A stretch of 64,000 bases of DNA from CAVQEG01 sp963711465 (lineage in GTDB: Bacteria > Bacteroidota > Ignavibacteria > OLB7), in contig CAVQEG010000001.1 of NCBI GenBank assembly GCA_963711465.1, positions 2,790,001-2,854,000 of the forward strand. The letters run 5' to 3'. A model generated the notes under the pieces. That model was not told where the DNA came from, made no database searches, and saw nothing but the letters and a program-made list of their open reading frames with translations. The position numbers and the translations under genes were made by a program. Positions 8,183 through 17,319 of this stretch are shown in pieces. Position 1 is the stretch's first letter; each line of letters begins with the position of its first letter.

Positions 8183-11100
8183 TCACCGCACCACCCGAAA
8201 CGTCACCTCCCGAACCACGTCGCCGAACCGGAGACGACAGAAGTACGTGCCGGACGACAGGTCCGTCACCGCGATCCGCTGCTGGTGCTCGCCCGCCGCC
8301 TCGACTGCGTCCACGACCGTCCGGATTCGCCCTCCCCGCGCGTCGTACAGGTCTATCTCCACCCGACCCTCCAGCGGCAGCTCGTAGCGGATGATCCCCG
8401 TCTCCCGGATCGGGTCCGGCCGCGCGCTCAGTGCCGCCGCGCGTGAGGCCGACGTCACCTCGATCAGCCGAAGATCAAGCCCGCACAGCGAATCCACCTG
8501 CAACCGCGTTGTGCCGCCTTCGATGCTCGAGCACCTCGCGTCGCTCGAATCGACACTGACTCGAAGGTTCGTCTCCAGCGTCGTGCTCAGATAGGCACGC
8601 AGGTCGATCGCGAGCACCTCCCCCGCGGACAACGCCGCCGCCGCATCCGATTGCAGCGCCACCCTGACGCTGCCAGGCGACTCTCGATTGCTCTGCATTC
8701 GCCAGTCGCTGCTCAACGCCGATCCCACCAGAATCGTATCGATCCGCACCATCGTCGGGTCGTATTCCACGTGCAATTGCAGTCTCGACGCATCGATCGG
8801 CCCGCTCAATTCAATCGGAATCCTCACCTGCTTCCCAACTGCGACCCGCTGCTCCGCCGCTCCCGTCAGTCGCGCCGCCGTGCCATCAATTACCATTACC
8901 CGCACCTGCTTCTGCGTCGAACAGCCGCCCGCCGCCGAGCCAATTACCGTGTAGATGGTGGTCGCTGTCGGCGACGCCACCGGGTCCGCGCAGTCGACGC
9001 AGCTGAGTCCGTCGCTCGGATACCACTGGTACGTCTGCGCTCCCATCGCCCTCAACGTCACGCTCTGTCCGCTGCAGATCACCGTGTCGTTGCTCACCGC
9101 CAAGGCCACACTGTCCACCACCTCGACCCGCATCGAGTCCCGTGTCGAGCATCCGTTCGCACTGTAACCGGTCACGTAATACGTGCTCGAAACCGTCGGC
9201 CGGATCCTCGGCGTGGCGCAGTCGGTACACGACAGTCCCGGCGCGGGGTCCCATGCATATCGCGTTGCTCCGCTCGCCAACAGCTCGCCGCTCTGCCCCC
9301 GGCAGAGCACAGTGTCCCCGACGATCGTCAGCATTGGTCGCGGATCGACGCGCACCGTCACCGAGTCGCTCGCGACGCATCCCGCCGAATCCGCCACGGT
9401 CACCACGTACATCGTCGTCGTATCCGGAAACGCCATCGGCTCGGCGCACTCGCTGCAGCTCAGCGTCGAGCGGGGTTCCCATCGGTACGACACGCCGCCG
9501 GTGGCGAACAGGTGCAGCGAATCACCCGCGCAGACGTCCGCGTCATTTGATACGGAGATCTGTGGCGGTGCCAGGACGGTGACCATCACCGTGTCACGAG
9601 CAACGCAGCCGGAGGGGCTCTCGACGGTCAGAACGTAGTGCATTGAGGCTGGCGGCGATGCCGTCGGTTCGAGGCACTTGTCGCAGCTGAGTCCTGCTGA
9701 CGGAGACCACGTCACGCGTCCCGATCCACGCGCCTGGAGTATGACCGGCTCCCCGGAACAGGTGACTTCGTCAGGGCCGGCATTGGCGGTCGGCAATGAA
9801 TTGACGACCAGCACGACCGAGTCAAGGGAACTGCATCCGTTCGCGTTGAATCCTGTGACGAAAAACGTGGTGGTTGAATCCGGAGCAGCGATCGGCGACG
9901 AACAGTTCGTGCAGGACAATCCGACGGCCGGAGTCCATAGATACTCGTCCGCACCCTCGACGGTCAATGGAACAGAGTCCCCGGAGCACACGGTCACACT
10001 GTCACGAAGCGACAGGTGCGGTGCGTCCAGGACTCGAATGGTGATTGAATCGATTCGACGACAACCCGCCGCGTTCTTGATCACCGCCCGGTACGTCGTC
10101 GTTTGCATCGGCTCTGCAACCGGGTCTCTGCAATCCGAGCAGCTCAGTGTCGAATCCGGCTGCCATTCGACCGCCTTTCCCCCGACGACATACAGCGGCA
10201 CACGTTCCCCTGCACACACTATCGTGTCCCCCATGATGTGAACGTCCGCTAGATCCGCCTCACTGAGAACGAAATTCGGGAACGAAGACGTCACGCGATT
10301 CTGACCGAACACGACGGCGCCCACCTTCAGCACGGCGTTCGGTGCACGACGATCCGGTTCCTCGATCACTCCGACCATTCGGAAGGGACAGGCGACATAG
10401 ATCCGACCGTCGAGGCCCAACTGCATGTCAGCGAACCGAATAGTTTCCCCGAGTGAATCCGCGACACGGGCATCGACGGGGACGCTCAAGGCGCTTCCGG
10501 AAACAACGGCCGGAGCCAGATCGCTCAGGTCATACTGTCGGATCGAAAATGAGTTCGTCGAATAGGCTGTCTGGAGATATAGAAATCGGCTGTCGGGCGA
10601 AAAGCATGCGAAGAAATCGAACACCCCGTCCGTAGTGATCGTGGAACGATAGCTCACGATTCCCGTTTCGACGTCAAAGGAGTACAGCCGACATTCCGAC
10701 CCAAATTCCAGCGGAACCGCGAGCAGCGTTCCGTCGGGGCTGAAGGTCAATGGCGATGCTGCGTCGGTCAACGTCCGGCGGAACGCCGGTCCGGTGGCGG
10801 ACACGACCGAGTCGGTGATGCCCCGTTCGGTCAGGTGATAGGCGACGAATCGATTCGAAGCGATCTCGCGCACAACGACCCAATAGGTCCCATCACTGCA
10901 GCGTCGCACGCCGCGCACACCCTCAGCCACTTCGGACGGTCCGAGTCGAACGCCATGGAGCGACACACGACCGAGACCGCCATTGGCGCGCAGATCAATA
11001 ATCGAGTACTGCAGTCCGGTGTAGTCAGGGCTCCGTTGTGGCAGCAGGTCTTCCGCCGCATCGGTGACGAAGAGGTAGTACGTGGAGTCGTCGCCGGGCA

Positions 11101-11455
11101 ACGGAACGGCCAGCGCACCACGTGCCGCGCTGACATTCCCTCCAATACCGGCACCTCCCTCCATCACGTCTCCCAACGCGTTCCAGACCGTCTCTCCGTT
11201 CGAGTAGAATACAACACGCCCCAGATCGCGTCGATAGGGTGAAACAGCGCTCTCAACCGCGTACATTGCATGTGGCGCGATAGACCCCGCAGAATCAGAA
11301 CCAATTCTGAGTGCCGCACCGGCTCCGAAGTACCAGACGTCTGTCTGTGCATGGCAATCCATGGCATCAACCGACAGTGCCGCTAACGCAACCATTGAGG
11401 CAATCGCCATGACCTTCGGGGCCCGGAATAGAAGCAACTGCAGCACCGACCGCAC
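8183..11455 (-). CDS. T9SS-sorted surface protein, family copy B
   Basis: About 1,090 residues if translation starts at the GTG at 11455, which has an AGAGG Shine-Dalgarno sequence six bases away and gives a charged signal peptide ending near CHAQ; the frame stays open to 11608. The domain order is as in copy A: signal peptide, N-terminal propeller (TDVWYFGAGAA, YYLFVTDAAED), six to seven PKD-like repeats with CSDC/CTNC pairs, a cohesin-like domain and a T9SS type-A sorting tail. The propeller and first repeats differ clearly from A and C. From about 9575 downwards the DNA is nearly identical to A, C and E. Its repeats from ~9575 up to ~10080 are instead shared with the partial copy E. Probably exported to the cell surface. 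Confidence 0.88.
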   Translation of the reverse strand: MRSVLQLLLFRAPKVMAIASMVALAALSVDAMDCHAQTDVWYFGAGAALRIGSDSAGSIAPHAMYAVESAVSPYRRDLGRVVFYSNGETVWNALGDVMEGGAGIGGNVSAARGALAVPLPGDDSTYYLFVTDAAEDLLPQRSPDYTGLQYSIIDLRANGGLGRVSLHGVRLGPSEVAEGVRGVRRCSDGTYWVVVREIASNRFVAYHLTERGITDSVVSATGPAFRRTLTDAASPLTFSPDGTLLAVPLEFGSECRLYSFDVETGIVSYRSTITTDGVFDFFACFSPDSRFLYLQTAYSTNSFSIRQYDLSDLAPAVVSGSALSVPVDARVADSLGETIRFADMQLGLDGRIYVACPFRMVGVIEEPDRRAPNAVLKVGAVVFGQNRVTSSFPNFVLSEADLADVHIMGDTIVCAGERVPLYVVGGKAVEWQPDSTLSCSDCRDPVAEPMQTTTYRAVIKNAAGCRRIDSITIRVLDAPHLSLRDSVTVCSGDSVPLTVEGADEYLWTPAVGLSCTNCSSPIAAPDSTTTFFVTGFNANGCSSLDSVVLVVNSLPTANAGPDEVTCSGEPVILQARGSGRVTWSPSAGLSCDKCLEPTASPPASMHYVLTVESPSGCVARDTVMVTVLAPPQISVSNDADVCAGDSLHLFATGGVSYRWEPRSTLSCSECAEPMAFPDTTTMYVVTVADSAGCVASDSVTVRVDPRPMLTIVGDTVLCRGQSGELLASGATRYAWDPAPGLSCTDCATPRIRPTVSSTYYVTGYSANGCSTRDSMRVEVVDSVALAVSNDTVICSGQSVTLRAMGAQTYQWYPSDGLSCVDCADPVASPTATTIYTVIGSAAGGCSTQKQVRVMVIDGTAARLTGAAEQRVAVGKQVRIPIELSGPIDASRLQLHVEYDPTMVRIDTILVGSALSSDWRMQSNRESPGSVRVALQSDAAAALSAGEVLAIDLRAYLSTTLETNLRVSVDSSDARCSSIEGGTTRLQVDSLCGLDLRLIEVTSASRAAALSARPDPIRETGIIRYELPLEGRVEIDLYDARGGRIRTVVDAVEAAGEHQQRIAVTDLSSGTYFCRLRFGDVVREVTFRVVR

Positions 11456-11546
11456 GTTCGACCTCTTCGGTTCAATGCGATTCAATTCATTCAACGGTGG
11501 CGTGCCGGTTGAAGGGGAAGCCCTCAGGATGACCCGCAGAACCATT

Positions 11547-11586
11547 GCTCGCCGGGCCGAAGGTAGCTGACTTCGACCCAGCGAGC
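11547..11586 (-). other. Intercistronic stem-loop upstream of copy B
   Basis: A long imperfect stem: GCTCGC (11547-11552) pairs with GCGAGC (11581-11586), and a nine-base inner stem (11554-11562 with 11571-11579, one mismatch) closes an 8-nt loop. It lies between the stop of the Cys-rich gene and gene B, the same position as the hairpin in front of copy A. No U-run follows on the minus strand. Confidence 0.6.
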
Positions 11587-11604
11587 AAATGCACCATTCC
11601 GGCC

Positions 11605-12120
11605 TCACTCCTTCCTGAACGCCATGCTGGGTCCGGTTCCATCCAGCGCGTTGGTTCCCGGTGGACAGGGCGATTCGTCGCTGATCTCAATCACGATCTT
11701 ACATTGCAACGGGTCGTTCGGGTCAGGCACACAGTGGGCAGATACCTTGAAGCAGCTGTCGTTGCAGCCCCGGAAAACGGAATCGCAGTTCGGATTCACT
11801 ATGCCCTGACAGCTGTCTCCGAAGAGGACGGTGATTTGCGTCAGTTGACCTTTCTGAGGCAACGTAGTATTCGTGACCTGAGGTCCGCTATGGAAGAACT
11901 GCTGGGTGAAGGGATTCCCTGTGATCGCGTTAACGAATTGGCCCGTAATCGTCACTGGGAACGTCTGATTGCTGAGATTCTGGGTGTTGACCTCCACCGT
12001 GTAGCAGTTCCCTACCGGGTCACCGCATTTCGGCTGGGTGCCGGGGCATTGACCATTCGCAGGCGAGCCAGTGGCTACGATCAGTAGTGCCATTGTTGAG
12101 GACATCAGTAATGACTTCAT
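11605..12120 (-). CDS. Small Cys-rich secreted protein, partner of copy B
   Basis: A 171-residue protein starting at the ATG at 12120, which has GAGGTG five bases upstream; the frame is open further 5' but that part is not protein-like. A signal peptide (LLIVATGSPANGQ) is followed by a Cys-rich mature domain. It is paralogous to the protein at 6859-7365: both have CGxxxG(N/P)C, GDxCQGIxNPxCD, RGCNxxCFxV and a DExSPCPPG C-terminus. Its gene precedes gene B on the same strand and is separated from it by the hairpin at 11547-11586. Function unknown; possibly co-secreted with, or a binding partner of, the T9SS protein. Confidence 0.75.
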   Translation of the reverse strand: MKSLLMSSTMALLIVATGSPANGQCPGTQPKCGDPVGNCYTVEVNTQNLSNQTFPVTITGQFVNAITGNPFTQQFFHSGPQVTNTTLPQKGQLTQITVLFGDSCQGIVNPNCDSVFRGCNDSCFKVSAHCVPDPNDPLQCKIVIEISDESPCPPGTNALDGTGPSMAFRKE

Positions 12121-13214
12121 AAGCACCTCAAGTGGTGTTGAGTGGACTATCGGTCTGGTCGTGATGACCCGACCGCCCTGTTTGGCAAGCGCAGGATGTG
12201 TAAAACCGAAGCATGAATTCTGGTGCCGGTCAATGCTGAATCTCGGGGCGATCACGCTTCTACCTACCGAATACATGAACAGACCCCCTTTTCCGTTGTT
12301 CGCGTGGTTCGATCGGTGGACAGTCAGCGGAAGATGCGTAGACAATGTGGCGGGTTCGCGCGGCTATCCTGATCACTCACATGATCTGATCCTCTTGCGA
12401 TGTTGACACTCGCTCACCTGGTCCAGGACCACGATGCCCTGAAGGCGGGAGCTATGTCAAGGCGGGGCCACTATACGCAATTTGGGGGGGGGCGACGCTA
12501 TAGAAGAATAAAATGAATCCCATAGGGCGGGCGGAACGAGTCTCGGCACCAACTTCGAAGGCGCATCACTTCCCGATTGAGGCGCCGATTACTGATGGAA
12601 GCAGTGCGCAGTTCGCTGCTGAAACCTCCACGGCCTGCGAAGGCAAACGGATACAACTCGCTGGGAAGGGGCAATACCAATTTGAGTTGTCGCCACGCGG
12701 CGACGCACGGCGGTCCTAATCGCCCCGCACCCGTTCGGACGGCGAAGTAAGCTGTATTCAATCAGGACCATTTATGACCAGGCCGCGAAGGCAATTGGAC
12801 GCTGCATGTTGTGGAGTCGGGCCATTGGCAGGGTTGGGCCTCGACGGGGCGAGAGACAACTGAGTGCCCCGGGTGCAATGTGCGGTAGCAATTGCCCGCT
12901 GTTTGAGCGGTGCTGGGGGTTCCCAGCGCAGTTTGCTCGGTCGCCGGGGAGTGCCGGCGGACTGCCTCAGGCGTCTTGCCTCGGCTCCGCTGCATGACTT
13001 CATCCTCCTGCGGCGCGGACGGGCGCAGAATGACGTTCGCGCCCCCTTTGGAGATAGGTAGGTTGCGGGAGAGGTGGGACGCGCGTCCCGTAGGCTTACG
13101 TTCCCGCCTACTCTCCGCGACCCCTTCGGGGTTGGATCCAGCGGCTGGCGGTTGTCGAACGGCACGGCCGCGCCGATCGTGCGCGCCCTCCCGCGAAGGG
13201 GGGGCCAGCGTCGA
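12121..13214. other. Long intergenic region with repeat debris
   Basis: No gene is supported over ~1.1 kb. Positions 12484-12492 are an uninterrupted run of nine G. From about 12780 the composition turns very GC-rich, with the Arg/Pro/Ala-rich open frames in several phases that mark the dispersed repeat modules, including a small CCCCTTCGGGG palindrome near 13120. I cannot tell how much of this is repeat and how much decayed gene. Confidence 0.4.
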
Positions 13215-13712
13215 GGATTTCGCGCCCCGAGTCCGGCACGGACGTCGCCGGCTCCTGCGAACTCCGGCACCGCTCGCGCCGATGCCACCGTGCGCACGCC
13301 ACCGCGCGAGGGCGCTCGGGTGCGGAATGACAGGCCGCTCCGTTCTCTGGAGGCGCCGAGGGGCCGCACCTTCGGCCCGCGGCCCGTCGTCGCCCCCTGA
13401 CCCGCTCCGCCCGGCGCGCACTCGTCATCCCGCACCCGAGCGCCACTGCGCCACTTCGTGCTCCGTGCTTCAGCGGCGCGAGCGGTGCGGGATCTCGACG
13501 GGGCGGACGGCGTCGTGTCCGGGCTTTCTCGTTCGGGGGTACCGGCGGTGGTACGGGTTCTCGACGGGGCGGACTTCGTCTTCTCCGGTATCTCCGGTTC
13601 CGGAGCACCGGCTCAGGCGCGCTCGAGCGTTGGGCGGCGGTGAGCGGTCGAGTTGCGACCGGTCGGCAACGACCTGATTGGACTCGTCTCAGAAACACGT
13701 TCTCCACCGCCA
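13215..13712 (-). repeat. Mosaic 3' repeat module, copy C (most complete)
   Basis: Downstream of copy C and the longest version. It holds the block shared only with the A module (around 13225-13325), the hairpin block (13352-13394, arms imperfect), the TCATCCCGCACCCGAGCG block and two TCTCGACGGGGCGGAC words. It has diverged more from A, B and D near its inner end (13560-13690). The A, B and D modules look like deletion derivatives of this arrangement. Confidence 0.75.
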
Positions 13713-16700
13713 TCACCGCACCACCCGAAACGTCACCTCCCGAACCACGTCGCCGAACCGGAGACGACAGAAGTACGTGCCGGACGACAGGTCCGTAACC
13801 GCGATCCGCTGCTGGTGCTCGCCCGCCGCCTCGACTGCGTCCACGACCGTCCGGATTCGCCCTCCCCGCGCGTCGTACAGGTCTATCTCCACCCGACCCT
13901 CCAGCGGCAGCTCGTAGCGGATGATCCCCGTCTCCCGGGTCGGGTCCGGCCGCGCGCTCAGTGCCGCCGCGCGTGAGGCCGACGTCACCTCGATCAGCCG
14001 AAGATCAAGCCCGCACAGCGAATCCACCTGCAACCGCGTCGTGCCGCCTTCGATGCTCGAGCACCTCGCGTCGCTCGAATCGACACCGACTCGAAGGTCC
14101 GTCTCCAGCGTCGTGCTCAGATAGGCACGCAGGGCGATCGCGAGCACCTCCCCCTCGGACAACGCCGCCGCCGCATCCGATTGCAGCGCCACCGTGACGC
14201 TTCCCGGCGACTCTCGACTGCTCTGTATTCGCCAGTCGCTGCTCAACGCCGATCCCACCAGAATCGTATCGATCCGCACCATACCCGGGTCGTATTCCAC
14301 GTGCAATTGCAGTCTCGACACATCGATCGGCCCGCTCAATTCAATCGGAATCCTCACCTGCCTCCCGACTGCGACCCGCCGCTCCGCCGCTCCCGTCAGT
14401 CGCGCCCTCGTCTCATCAAGCACCACCACCAGGGCCTGCTTCTGCGTCGAACACCCGCCCGCCGCAGAGCCAATTACCGTGTAGATGGTGGTCGCTGTCG
14501 GCGACGCCACCGGGTCCGCGCAGTCGACGCAGCTGAGTCCGTCGCTCGGATACCACTGGTACGTCTGCGCTCCCATCGCCCTCAACGTCACGCTCTGTCC
14601 GCTGCAGATCACTGTGTCGTTGCTCACCGCCAAGGCCACACTGTCGACCACCTCGACCCGCATCGAGTCCCGTGTCGAGCATCCGTTCGCATTGTAACCG
14701 GTCACGTATTACGTGCTCGAAACCGTCGGCCGGATCCTCGGCGTGGCGCAGTCGGTACACGACAGTCCCGGCGCGGGGTCCCATGCATATCGCGTTGCTC
14801 CGCTCGCCAACAGCTCGCCGCTCTGCCCCCGGCAGAGCACCGTGTCCCCGACGATCGTCAGCATTGGTCGCCGATCGACGCTCACCGTCACCGAGTCGCT
14901 CGCGACGCATCCCGCCGAATCCGCCACGGTCACCACGTACGTCGTCGTCGTATCCGGAAACGCCATCGGCTCGGCGCACTCGCTGCAGCTCAGCGTCGAG
15001 CGGGGTTCCCATCGGTACGACACGCCGCCGCCGGCGAACAGCTGCAGCGAATCACCCGCACAGACGTCCGCGTCATTTGATACGGAGATCTGTGGCGGCT
15101 CCAGCACCGTGACCCTCACGCTATCCCGGGCCACACAGCCGGACGGGCTCGTCATCGACACTACGTACGTCGTTGTCGAGTCCGGCGACGCGACCGGCGT
15201 CAGGCAATTGACGCAGGAAAGACCCGCTGACGGAGACCACGCCGGGACTCCCGATCCCGACGCGGTGAGAACAGATCCTGTCCCGCGACAGATCGACACG
15301 TCACCGCCCGCTTCCACCTCCGGAATCGGAGCGACGACCACTACGACTGAATCAGTTGTCGAGCAGCCATTTGCAAGCGTTCCCGTCACGTAGAACGTGG
15401 TCGTTGTCCGGGGAAATGCCGTCGGCGCATGGCATTCGGTGCAGGATAACTCGTCTGCCGGATACCACGAATATTCGTCGGCCCCACGAGCCACGACCGA
15501 CGCGGAGTCGCCGTCGCAGATATTCACCGTGTCAACAAGATCGATTTCTGGCGACGCCAGGACAGTCACCCGGACCGAGTCCATCGTGGTGCAGCCCGCC
15601 GCGTTGGCAACGACGACGCGATACGTGGTCGACTCCGTGGGACTGGCGACGGGATCACGACAGCTGAGGCACGAAAGTGTGGAATCCGGAATCCAGGCGC
15701 TGATCGCACCTCCGGCAACATGCAGTGTGGTCGAGTCTCCGCTGCAGATCACCGTGTCCCGACCAGCGTGGACGCGGACGAGATCACGGTCGGTGAGAAT
15801 GAGGTTCGGCAATCCGAGTTCAATCCGATGCCAGTCGAACACGAGCGCCAATCTCACACTGCACTGCGGTGGGCGAAAGTCGCAGCTGTCGATCACCAGC
15901 AGCCTCTCGCTCGGGCTCGAAATGTAGATTCGCCCGTCGACACCGATCTGCATCTGCGTCAGCCGAACACGCTCCGGCACAGTATCAGTACCAGTCACAT
16001 CAATTGGCACCGCACGGATACTCGCGTCAATAGTCGTCGAGTCACGCGAGGTCACGTCATATTGAAACAACTGGGGCTGAAAGAGATCGACCGAAGCGAA
16101 TGACTCCAGATACAGATACCGGCCGTTCGGCGAGAAACATGCGTTCTCATCGAACGCGACCGAAGCCGAGATGACCGAAGCGTATTTCACGACACCCGTT
16201 TCGGGGTCAAATGAGTAGAGACGGCACTTGTCGTTGTACCGCTGAGGAAGCGCAAACAGTCGCCCATCTGGACGAAACACGATCTGCGCCTCGACGTCGT
16301 GAAGGAGTGTTCCGACTGGTGGCCCGGTTTCTGACACCACGGTACCTGTGATTCCCGCAGCAGTAAGGTGGTAGGTATAAAACCGACTTGAACCGACTTC
16401 GTGAACGACGATCCAATACGTCCCGTCGCGACACCGCATGGTTCCGCCAATCCCCTCGACAACGTCCGCCGGTGGGAGCCGCACGTGGCTCTGGGTCACC
16501 GCGCCGGCTCCTCCATTTGCTCTCAGGTCGATCGTGGCGTACTGGAAGCCACTGTAGTCCGGCGACCGAAATGGTGTGAGATGTTCAGCGGCATCGGTCA
16601 CGAACAGGTAAAAGATGGAGTCCGAGCCGGGAAGTGGCACCGCGAGTGCCCCGCGCGACGAGCTCACATCCCCTCCAATGTCCGCCCCACCCGACATCGT

Positions 16701-16979
16701 ATCGCCAGCGGAATTCCAGACCGTCGGCCCATTCGAACAGAATAGCATTCTCCGGGTCGATCGACTGTATTGCGAAACGACATTCTCAATCGCGAACATC
16801 GGGTGCGTACCGCCGGACGACACGGTTCCGGACTCAAACCGTATCACACCGCCGTAGCCCACGTACCATACATCGTCCTGGGCTCTGGATCGGGCAGGAC
16901 CGAGCGCAGTCACTGCCGCGAGAACAACGACAAGGACGACAATTCGCGATCGAACGGGGTGACCAAAAGCGCAACTCAT
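13713..16979 (-). pseudogene. T9SS-sorted surface protein, family copy C, interrupted by a nonsense codon
   Basis: Full-length relative of copies A and B (1,088 codons plus stop). The start at 16979 has AGGAG seven bases upstream. Signal peptide, propeller (DDVWYVGYGG, VVWN-equivalent TVWNSAGDTM), PKD-like repeats, cohesin-like domain and T9SS type-A tail are all recognisable. Codon TAT in the motif SSTYYVTGY has become TAA at 14709-14711; A and B have TAT. The frame is otherwise open, and a GTG lies two codons after the stop (14705), so the product is either a 756-residue protein lacking the cohesin-like and sorting domains, or two parts. Without the sorting tail the first part could not be anchored by T9SS. 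The upstream Cys-rich partner seen for A and B is missing. Confidence 0.85.
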
Positions 16980-17281
16980 TCCGGTACTCCTTGAAGCGCT
17001 CGAGCTACCTTTTGTCGAGCATCAATGATCAGTTCGGCGTGCTCCAGCTGCCGCTTCAGCCGCTCGTCGTTTCGGTTGAATCGCTCGACTTCCTCTTTCG
17101 GCGGCGTGTCCGGCGAGGGCTTGCGGCCGCGATTCTTCGGCTCCATCGCCGTGGTACCTGGATGGCTTCTCACGCACTTCGATCTCGATGCCAGGCATGC
17201 CGTTGCGCCCCATGTTGCTGTCGTTGAATGCTCCTGAGGCCCTCGGCAAAGTGTCGATTTCCATCTCCGGATCTGTCTCAC
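16976..17281 (-). pseudogene. IS3-family orfA remnant fused upstream of copy C
   Basis: The last ~56 codons encode a typical IS3 OrfA C-terminus: a KNRGRKP basic patch, a leucine-zipper-like stretch (ERFNRNDERLKRQLEHAE) and LIIDARQKV. The preceding part does not look like an intact helix-turn-helix. Its TGA stop (16976-16978) overlaps the ATG of copy C in an ATGA, and the Shine-Dalgarno sequence of copy C lies inside it. The expected orfB does not follow; copy C occupies that place. A decayed orfB of the same type lies at 20558-21640 in an order that rules out one simple element. Confidence 0.6.
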
Positions 17282-17319
17282 TCAAGACAGGCAGAGAGGA
17301 ACCGTCCAGATGAGCTCGT

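Noticed and set aside
7670..8446. Long Arg/Pro/Ala-rich open frames over the repeat modules (also at 12910-13677 and 21975-23051)
   Set aside because: Several phases are open at once because of high GC, the peptides have no domains, and the same DNA recurs next to other genes with different phase usage; they are repeat-derived.
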